Part shown: positions 6,529-12,019 of the stretch, piece by piece
Position numbering within the stretch: the first letter of the stretch is position 1
Layout: each line of letters opens with the position of its first letter
Source of the DNA: an uncultured Flammeovirgaceae bacterium
Lineage (GTDB): Bacteria; Bacteroidota; Bacteroidia; Cytophagales; Cyclobacteriaceae
Direction: 5' to 3'
DNA: 12,019 bases
Assembly (NCBI GenBank): GCA_946480685.1
Contig: CAMLLI010000040.1
Location: forward strand, 1-12,019
The notes under the pieces: model-generated
What the model was told of the DNA's origin: nothing
Databases searched by the model: none
What the model saw: the letters and a program-made list of their open reading frames with translations, nothing else
Program-made: the position numbers and the translations under genes

Positions 6529-7728
6529 ATGATCGGGCGGGTTCGATACTATATCTTCCTGCGCGATGTACTGATGCTCGCGGTCACAACCTTTGGCGGA
6601 CCGCAAGCTCACCTTGCTCATTTTCAAAACGTGCTGGTAGATAAACGCAAGTATCTGACAGAAGACGATCTGATGGAGATCAATTCACTCTGCCAGATAT
6701 TGCCGGGCCCTACATCTACACAAACATTAACTGCTATAGGTTTCAAAATTGGCGGACCGAACCTGGCATACCTCACGCTGCTCGTATGGATACTTCCGGC
6801 CGTTATACTAATGACGCTTGCCGCGATGCTCATGTCGAGTATAGAACAAAAAAACTGGTCACTTGAATTTACGCGCTTCATACAACCGATGGCCGTTGGT
6901 TTTGTAAGTTATGGTGCGTTTGCTATTATACAGAAAACGGTGCGTACTAAAACAGGCATCGTGTTGATGGTAGCAGCCGCTATACTTTCCTATCTCATTC
7001 AAACACCGTATGTATTTCCAATTATACTGTTGTGTTCAGGTTTACTCACCGCATTGAAGTATAAAAATCAGCCGAAAGAAGAGAAGGTAAAGATTGTAGT
7101 GCCGTGGGCAAACTTTTTACTATGGGCAGGCGTGTTGATTTTTGCTGCGGCACTCGGAGGTATAACGCGTGCACTTCCCGTAAGGTTGTTTGAAAATTTC
7201 TATCGTAACGGAAGTCTTATATTTGGTGGCGGGCAGGTACTCACTCCGTTGTTATATACTGAGTTTGTACAATATGCACCAAAACAATATCTCACGTCAG
7301 GTGAATTCCTCTCGGGATATGCTATAGCCCAATCGTTGCCCGGTCCGGTGTTTTCATTCAGCTCTTATATAGGTGCATTGTCGATGCGCGAGTATGGTAC
7401 CGGTGGTGAAATTCTCGGAGCGTTCGTTTCTGCACTGGGTATATTTCTGCCTGGTACATTTCTGATCTTCTTTGTGATTCGCTTCTGGGAAAGTCTCAAA
7501 CGCTACCGGGCTGTGCGTGCATCCCTTGAAGGCATCACAGCTGCAAGTGCAGGACTTGTAGCGGCATCAGCAGTTATACTTTTTCAGCCACTTGAAAATA
7601 CGGTTATAAATTTCAGTGTTACTATAGCAACGTTCCTGTTGCTGGTATTTACGAAAGTACCATCGCCACTAATTATACTCGGAGGATTGTTGTTGGGATT
7701 TGTTGTGCGATGGGCAACTGAACATTAA
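6529..7728 (+). CDS. chrA: Chromate transporter ChrA, two-domain (long-chain) type
   Basis: This 399-residue inner-membrane protein of the CHR family exports chromate and possibly related oxyanions. Both CHR repeats are present. The N-terminal one carries 'TFGGPQAHLAHFQ' (21-33), 'LTEDDLMEINSLCQILPGP' (43-61) and 'STQTL'. The C-terminal one carries 'IFGGGQVLTPLLYTEFV' (231-247) and 'LTSGEFLSGYAIAQSLPGP' (255-273). Hydrophobic segments throughout (for example 82-102, 143-175, 196-211, 300-318, 365-390) fit about 10-12 helices. The linker at about 178-190 is charged (KNQPKEEKVK). The length is normal for the family. It lies directly downstream of the oxygenase and may share its transcript. In many bacteria chrA lies beside oxidative-stress genes; the nearby SOD fits, but this is inference. 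Ile codon use is strikingly biased to ATA after T (see findings). Confidence 0.94.
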   Translation: MIGRVRYYIFLRDVLMLAVTTFGGPQAHLAHFQNVLVDKRKYLTEDDLMEINSLCQILPGPTSTQTLTAIGFKIGGPNLAYLTLLVWILPAVILMTLAAMLMSSIEQKNWSLEFTRFIQPMAVGFVSYGAFAIIQKTVRTKTGIVLMVAAAILSYLIQTPYVFPIILLCSGLLTALKYKNQPKEEKVKIVVPWANFLLWAGVLIFAAALGGITRALPVRLFENFYRNGSLIFGGGQVLTPLLYTEFVQYAPKQYLTSGEFLSGYAIAQSLPGPVFSFSSYIGALSMREYGTGGEILGAFVSALGIFLPGTFLIFFVIRFWESLKRYRAVRASLEGITAASAGLVAASAVILFQPLENTVINFSVTIATFLLLVFTKVPSPLIILGGLLLGFVVRWATEH

Positions 7729-7982
7729 TCCAGAAAATCTGTTGGCAGTTTAATCTGATCAGAGTAAAACTGCATTCGCGAATGATTTGTATCCAACGGT
7801 AAAATCTTCTCGATTATTGTATTCTTATGATTGATAAATACTTCGACATAAAAATTTCCGAGGAGATAAAGATTTACTTTATACCCATAGTATCGGATCG
7901 CCATGATGAATGTACCTTTTTCGTACAGCACATCAATTTTCTCCTCCAGCGCCAGCTTCTTATAGTCTTTCCACACGATCAT
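7725..7982 (-). CDS. Small hypothetical protein (85 residues)
   Basis: I cannot name a family or function. The protein is soluble-looking and has a coherent composition: an N-terminal helix 'WKDYKKLALEEKIDVLYEKG', then strand-like segments 'TFIMAIRYYGYKVNLYLLGNFYVEVFINHKNTIIEKI', and a polar tail. Small Bacteroidota proteins with a similar 'helix then LYxLxxFYVEVxxN' plan exist as hypotheticals; I state that from memory of the pattern, not from a search. The frame extends to GTG 8015, but ATG 7982 gives the better N-terminus. Its stop overlaps the chrA stop in a convergent arrangement, which often marks real genes on both strands. There are no metal or catalytic motifs. Confidence 0.65.
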   Translation of the reverse strand: MIVWKDYKKLALEEKIDVLYEKGTFIMAIRYYGYKVNLYLLGNFYVEVFINHKNTIIEKILPLDTNHSRMQFYSDQIKLPTDFLD

Positions 7983-8493
7983 GAGATGAACATACAGTAA
8001 AAATACCTCGGTCACAACATTGCATGTTATCGAAGTTTTTCGTTTACGGGCAACGCACTTTCTTCGCGATAATGTGATGTCAACTTCGTTATACGGAGTT
8101 GCTGTTGTGTCCTATATAATTCCTAAAATATACTTACACATGTTGAGAAGTTTTATATACAATTGTCAACTATACTGCGTCAGTACGTTCATGCATATAC
8201 GCATAACGTGATTATAATGTTGTGTTGACATATAAGACATCTTCTTCTCCTATAGTCTATAACACGAACTACAATTTTATACAAATACGAATCAACAAGT
8301 AAACTATGAATAAAAACTGTTCCTGATTTTATGAACGTTGATGTTCCAATCGTTAGCAACATGGCACCAGGCTTTTTATTAATCCGGGAATTACGCTGAA
8401 GCAGGTGGCTTCTATATACGACATTGAATAACGAAAAGCTGTGGTGAGGAAGACCAGGTGAGTTCAGCTTTTCAGAAACGATAGTAAAAAGAT
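7983..8493. other. Gene-poor AT-rich region between small protein and tRNA-His
   Basis: In about 510 bases I see no gene I would defend; the longest plus-strand frame (8020-8211, 63 codons) has no recognisable content. TATA words are dense at 8113-8280 (about 11). At 8433-8473 there is a long-loop inverted repeat (listed separately). No IS end or tRNA remnant was seen. Confidence 0.4.
8433..8473. repeat. Inverted repeat, 9-base arms, 23-base spacer
   Basis: GAAAAGCTG (8433-8441) and CAGCTTTTC (8465-8473) are perfect reverse complements separated by a purine-rich spacer. It could be an RNA stem-loop, a protein-binding dyad, or chance. It lies 20 bases from the terminator at 8494. Confidence 0.4.
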
Positions 8494-8514
8494 AAAGCCT
8501 CTTGAAGAGGCTTT
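8494..8514 (-). terminator. Bidirectional intrinsic terminator after tRNA-His
   Basis: AAAGCCTCTT and AAGAGGCTTT are perfect 10-base complements around a single G, which in practice gives an 8-base stem with a 5-base loop. On the minus strand the stem is followed by TTTATCTTTTT, placing it immediately after the tRNA-His 3' end as its terminator. On the plus strand the stem is followed by ATTTTG, so it may also act in that direction. Confidence 0.8.
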
Positions 8515-8521
8515 ATTTTGG

Positions 8522-8596
8522 GGTGAATGATGGGACTCGAACCCACGACCCTCAGAATCACAATCTGATGTTCTAACCAACTGAACTACATCCACC
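8522..8596 (-). tRNA. tRNA-His (anticodon GTG)
   Basis: Read on the minus strand, the gene folds as a full cloverleaf. The acceptor stem is GTGGATG/CATTCAC with one G-U pair. The D-arm is GTTC/GAAC with the loop AGTTGGTTA. The anticodon stem is TCAGA/TCTGA around TTGTGAT, giving anticodon GTG. The T-arm is GTGGG/CCCAT with loop TTCGAGT. The extra G at position -1 (base 8596) faces the discriminator C73 (8522), the identity feature of tRNA-His. CCA is encoded at 8519-8521. It lies 57 bases downstream of pyrC on the same strand. Confidence 0.96.
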
Positions 8597-8653
8597 ATTT
8601 TGAGGACTGCAAATTTAGTGAGTGTCTTCTAATTTGCAAAAAAACATTTAAGA

Positions 8654-9994
8654 TCATTTTCGATTAAACGTAAGTCGCTCGCCCGGATGGCTTTCGTCAA
8701 ACTTTCCATCTTCATAAGCCAGGTGGCCCGAAACGAAAGTATGCGTGATGGTTGAATGAAATTTTGTTCCCTCCAGGGGCGACCATCCGCATTTTGATAA
8801 AATATTTGACTTGTGCACCGTCCACGTCTTGTCGAGGTCAGCCAGCACGAGGTCAGCAAAATAACCTTCACGAATAAATCCACGCTTTTCAATCTGGAAA
8901 AGTATGGCCGGGTTGTGACACATTTTTTGTACGATCTTCTCCAGGCTTATTCTTCCCTGCTGGTAAAATTCGAGCATCGCCACCAGGCTGTGCTGAACGA
9001 GCGGTCCTCCGGAAGGAGCTTTGAAGTAAGTATTGCTTTTTTCTTCCAGTAGGTGTGGCGCATGATCCGTAGCAATAACATCAATGCGATCGTCAAGCAC
9101 TGCTTTGAAAATTTCCTGTTGATCGTGCGATGTCTTTACAGCCGGGTTCCACTTCAGCAAGGTGCCGAGTCGTTTATAGTCTGCATCATTAAAACAAAGG
9201 TGATGAATACAGGCTTCAGCAGTGATCTTCTTTTGTTCCAATGGAATGCTGTTGTCGAATAATGATGTCTCTTTCGCAGTGGAGATGTGCAGCACGTGAA
9301 AACGAGAACCATGTTTTTTGGCAAGTCCAATTGCGAACGATGAAGAACGATAGCATGCCTCTTCACTTCGTATCAGCGGGTGACACTCGATCGGTACATC
9401 TTCCCCGTACCGATCTTTATACTCCGCTGTATTTCTGCGAATGGTTGGTTCGTCTTCACAATGTGCAGCAATGAGTGCCGGGAATCGTGAGAAAAAACCT
9501 TCGAGTGTTTCCGGATTATCAACGAGTAAATTTCCCGTAGACGAACCCATAAAGATCTTCAGTCCGCATACTCTGGTAATGTCGGTCTTCATCACTTCGT
9601 CCAGGTTATCGTTCGAAGCTCCTATAAAGAAAGAGTAATTCGCCAGCGAGGTACGTGCTGCGATCTGGTATTTTTCTTCCAGCAACGCCTGCGTAAAGGT
9701 TGGCGGATTGGTGTTGGGCATTTCCATAAAGCTGGTAACGCCACCGGCTACAGCTGCGCGTGCCTCGGTTAGTATCGTTGCCTTGTGTGTTAATCCGGGT
9801 TCGCGAAAATGCACCTGGTCATCAATCGCTCCGGGAAGCAGGTATTTCCCTTTGGCGTCAATCACTTTATCAGCCATCGGGTACGACAGATCTTTTCCGA
9901 TTCTTTCGATATACCGGTCTTTAATAAGTACATCTCCCTGAAAGACCTTGCCCTCATTAACTATATTTGCGTTCGTTATCAGCGTAGTTTTCAT
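8654..9994 (-). CDS. pyrC: Dihydroorotase (type I, Bacteroidota form)
   Basis: It catalyses the reversible cyclisation of carbamoyl-aspartate to dihydroorotate, the third step of de novo pyrimidine synthesis, in the cytoplasm. The 446 residues form a complete amidohydrolase: 'LLPGAIDDQVHFREPGLTHK' (52-71), 'MPNTNPP' (92-98), Lys146 of 'GLKIFMGSS' at the expected carboxylated-lysine position, His178 (AAHCED), His236 (HVLHIS), and Asp310 with His311 in 'ATDHAPH'. The usual first metal motif His-x-His reads Gln60-Val-His62. I recall the same DDQVHFREPG form in other Bacteroidota dihydroorotases, so it is probably lineage-typical, not damage. Allantoinase or dihydropyrimidinase is less likely given REPG and MPNT. 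It is divergent from the helicase by 20 bases, with tRNA-His downstream. Confidence 0.93.
   Translation of the reverse strand: MKTTLITNANIVNEGKVFQGDVLIKDRYIERIGKDLSYPMADKVIDAKGKYLLPGAIDDQVHFREPGLTHKATILTEARAAVAGGVTSFMEMPNTNPPTFTQALLEEKYQIAARTSLANYSFFIGASNDNLDEVMKTDITRVCGLKIFMGSSTGNLLVDNPETLEGFFSRFPALIAAHCEDEPTIRRNTAEYKDRYGEDVPIECHPLIRSEEACYRSSSFAIGLAKKHGSRFHVLHISTAKETSLFDNSIPLEQKKITAEACIHHLCFNDADYKRLGTLLKWNPAVKTSHDQQEIFKAVLDDRIDVIATDHAPHLLEEKSNTYFKAPSGGPLVQHSLVAMLEFYQQGRISLEKIVQKMCHNPAILFQIEKRGFIREGYFADLVLADLDKTWTVHKSNILSKCGWSPLEGTKFHSTITHTFVSGHLAYEDGKFDESHPGERLTFNRK
9962..9969 (+). promoter_or_regulatory. Candidate -7 element for the helicase gene
   Basis: TATATTTG is an exact match to the Bacteroidota -7 consensus TAnnTTTG. 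It lies inside the 5' end of pyrC, 45 bases before the helicase GTG. A TTG sits at 9948-9950, but its spacing is shorter than usual for a -33 element, so this rests on one half only. Confidence 0.28.
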
Positions 9995-10014
9995 CGCAGT
10001 AAAATTAGAACCAA

Positions 10015-11397
10015 GTGTCTGCCATTACAACTTTCGAAGAATTTAATCTCAATAAACAATTACTCAATGCAGTTTCCGACCTCGGTTTTGAGCAACCAAC
10101 GGAAATCCAGCAGAAATGTATTCCCATCATTCTTGCCGGACAGGAAGTAATTGGTATTGCGCAGACCGGCACCGGTAAAACAGCTGCCTATCTTTTGCCG
10201 CTGCTCATGAAGATCAAATACGCGCAGGGCACGGAGCCGCGTGCATTAATTCTTGCACCGACAAAAGAGCTGACCATACAATTGGCGGAACACGCAAAGC
10301 AACTCGCCAAATATACCGACTTGCGTATACTGCCGATCTACGGAGGTATAGGCCCGAAAACGCAAATAGAAAATATTCAGCAAGGCGTTGATATACTGAT
10401 ATCCACTCCGGGGCGCTTCACCGAACTTTACCTGCGGGGTGAGATTCCGGTGAAGCAATTTAAAATGCTTGTGCTCGATGAAGCGGATCGTATGATGGAC
10501 ATGGGTTTTATGCCACAGCTTCGTAAAATTTTTGAAGTGATTCCGCACAAGCGCCAAAACCTTTTGTTCTCCGCTACATTTCCGGAAAAGGTTGAACGAC
10601 TCTCGGGCGAATTTCTCGAGTTTCCGGTAAAGGTTGAGATAACACCACAAGCTACACCAGCCCGGCAGGTAGAGCAGGAGTTGTATCATGTACCCAACAT
10701 TAAAACGAAGATCAACTTTATAGAATACCTGCTAAAGAACAGAGAAGACTTTAACCGTGTGATGATCTTTACCCGCACGAAAGAGAATGCGGAAAATGTT
10801 TTCAGATTTATAGAGCGTAAAGATCTCGGTGCAGTGCGTGTGATCCACTCCAACAAAGGACAGAACAGCCGTATCAATGCTATCAATGAATTTAAGGAAG
10901 GTAAGTTGCGTGTGCTGGTGTCTACCGATGTTACAGCGCGTGGTATAGATGTAAACAAAGTATCGCACGTTATTAACTTCGATGTGCCTATACTATATGA
11001 AGACTATGTTCATCGTATCGGCAGAACAGGGCGTGCGTTTCAGGATGGTAAAGCCATTACGTTTGTAAATCGTGCTGAAGAATATCACATCGAGAAAATA
11101 GAAAAACTGATACGTGAGAAGATCACTGTAAAGGAAATTCCGGAGGAAGTATTTGTCGAGAAAACATCTTTCGAAGAAAAGCAGGCTATCAATAAATCTA
11201 TCGATGACCAGAAGCGCAGAGACGATCCTACCTTTAAAGGTGCATTTCACGAGAAGAAAGATGCAAAGCGCATCGAAGCAAAAAAGCGGGAAGACAAAGC
11301 CAGAGTTGGCAAACAGAAAGTAAAAAATAAACGTGATGACCGGAAGCGACCGGATATAAATCCGGCAGACAGGAAGAAGCCTGGTAAGAAGCGATAG
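10015..11397 (+). CDS. DEAD-box ATP-dependent RNA helicase, RhlE-like
   Basis: This 460-residue helicase unwinds RNA duplexes using ATP, probably in ribosome assembly or mRNA decay (role by family). All core motifs are present in order: Q motif 'GFEQPTEIQ' (24-32), Walker A 'AQTGTGKT' (49-56), 'PTKEL' (82-86), 'GG' (110-111), 'TPGR' (131-134), DEAD (155-158), SAT (186-188), 'IFTRTK' (251-256), 'STDVTARGID' (303-312) and 'HRIGRTGR' (333-340). The tail from about 385 is Lys/Arg-rich and hydrophilic, a typical RNA-binding extension. The start is GTG 10015: an in-frame TAG at 10006-10008 rules out any upstream start, and the next Met is inside the helicase domain. The start lies only 20 bases from the divergent pyrC start, so promoters of both genes must overlap coding DNA. 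Confidence 0.94.
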   Translation: MSAITTFEEFNLNKQLLNAVSDLGFEQPTEIQQKCIPIILAGQEVIGIAQTGTGKTAAYLLPLLMKIKYAQGTEPRALILAPTKELTIQLAEHAKQLAKYTDLRILPIYGGIGPKTQIENIQQGVDILISTPGRFTELYLRGEIPVKQFKMLVLDEADRMMDMGFMPQLRKIFEVIPHKRQNLLFSATFPEKVERLSGEFLEFPVKVEITPQATPARQVEQELYHVPNIKTKINFIEYLLKNREDFNRVMIFTRTKENAENVFRFIERKDLGAVRVIHSNKGQNSRINAINEFKEGKLRVLVSTDVTARGIDVNKVSHVINFDVPILYEDYVHRIGRTGRAFQDGKAITFVNRAEEYHIEKIEKLIREKITVKEIPEEVFVEKTSFEEKQAINKSIDDQKRRDDPTFKGAFHEKKDAKRIEAKKREDKARVGKQKVKNKRDDRKRPDINPADRKKPGKKR

Positions 11398-11402
11398 CGA
11401 TA

Positions 11403-12019
11403 ATGATGTATATATTGCTGAGCTGTAGAGCCTGGGTTGTCACTGGTATATACGGTTTGCTGTTCTGCGCAGGAGCAAGCATGGCACAAGTTGCAAACAA
11501 TGCTATCAGGATGGATCACGACTGGTGCTTGATGCGCCCTATACAGAGTCATCTACCGATCATGCTACTGTTGAGTGGGATTGTATCATAACTTCAAAAC
11601 GTTGTCGCGATTCAAAGGGTATTCAGGCCATTATACTCCAAGGCAACCCGTGTGCTACGCATCAATATAAGGTATTAAAATGTATAGCAAAGATAGAACG
11701 CGATGATGCCTTTATAGAATTGGATTCGCTGGCTGCAGGCAGCGACTACTTTGTAAACATCGATGGTTTTCTCGGAGACTTTTGCGAGTTTGGAATTCAG
11801 TTCAAGTCCGAAAGGATTTTTGTATACGTCCAATAATCTTGATACGCTATCTCTCAAGGCTGAAGTTTCCGGTAAAGTTGTTGATCTGCATTGGACAGCC
11901 TCGGAGTCATTACTACAAAAGCTGGAGCGGTTTGAAGTATATCGCAAGCGCAAGAGCGAAGCCGCTATACCGGTTGCCGCATTTGGGCCTGCGTTGAATA
12001 CGGCAGGAAAGTATATTAC
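11403..12019 (+). pseudogene. Frame-broken gene for a secreted FN3-like protein (runs off window)
   Basis: Only the start region is present and no single frame is open. Frame A (from ATG 11403 or 11406) gives a signal peptide ending near 'AGASMAQVANNAIRM'. Coding similarity then seems to move to frame B (from about 11525: 'VLDAPYTESSTDHATVEWD'), perhaps briefly to a third frame (about 11584-11630: 'NFKTLSRFKGY'), and back to B ('YKVLKCIAKIERDDAFIEL', 'LAAGSDYFV', ending near 11757). It returns to frame A at about 11763 ('MVFSETFASLEFSSSPKGF') and stays open to the window end with 'KVVDLHWTASESLLQKLERFEVYRK', which looks like a fibronectin type III strand pattern. So at least two, probably four, indels separate pieces of one secreted beta-sandwich protein. 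The alternatives are decay or local sequencing error. It starts 6 bases after the helicase stop. The fold assignment is by pattern only. Confidence 0.6.

Noticed and set aside
8020..8211. 63-codon plus-strand frame
   Set aside because: It is short, without motif or recognisable start signal, in an AT-rich spacer.
8629..8892. 87-codon minus-strand frame overlapping the pyrC 3' end
   Set aside because: I considered a pyrC frameshift, but pyrC continues intact in its own frame to a normal length and C-terminus.
11675..11953. 92-codon minus-strand frame opposite the broken FN3-like gene
   Set aside because: I considered it as the true gene, but its Ser/Thr/Arg-rich translation has no domain, whereas the plus-strand pieces give a signal peptide and an FN3-like pattern.

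Overview
The window looks like a chromosomal segment of a Bacteroidota bacterium, most likely of the Cytophagales type. This rests on the overall gene style: a signal-peptide/TPR/transmembrane/HTH regulator, a Gln-Val-His type I dihydroorotase, a RhlE-like helicase with a lysine-rich tail, starts without clear Shine-Dalgarno sequences, and moderate GC content. The genus is inference. No phage, insertion sequence, CRISPR array or plasmid function is visible.

Layout. Positions 34-1650 (minus) carry a membrane-anchored TPR/LuxR-like regulator. A 352-base divergent spacer separates it from three small related proteins (plus: 2003-2458, 2949-3365, 3408-3824) that resemble STAS/SpoIIAA-like proteins. 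The last two are a clear tandem duplication. Facing them on the minus strand are a CTP-synthase-C-terminal-like amidotransferase (3901-4602) and, upstream of it, a Tat-exported Mn/Fe superoxide dismutase (4690-5421). Divergent from the dismutase, an isopenicillin-N-synthase-like Fe(II) oxygenase (5529-6500) is followed after 28 bases by a two-domain ChrA chromate transporter (6529-7728). The transporter converges, with overlapping stop codons, on a small conserved-looking protein (7725-7982, minus). A gene-poor stretch of about 500 bases leads to a bidirectional terminator and tRNA-His (minus), which lies just downstream of dihydroorotase pyrC (8654-9994, minus). Only 20 bases separate pyrC from the divergent DEAD-box helicase (10015-11397, plus). 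The window ends inside a frame-broken gene for a secreted, FN3-like protein (11403-12019).

How the parts fit. Dismutase, oxygenase and chromate transporter could form an oxidative/oxyanion-stress neighbourhood, and the TPR-HTH regulator with the STAS-like paralogues could form a sensory neighbourhood. Both are inferences from position only. PyrC, tRNA-His and the helicase are housekeeping functions.

The most unusual signal is not a gene. The word TATA, mostly followed by C or G, is scattered through coding and non-coding DNA at about 148 occurrences by hand count, roughly twice what base composition predicts. It even dictates isoleucine codon choice: in the chromate transporter, 15 of 17 Ile codons that follow a T are ATA, against 3 of 16 elsewhere.
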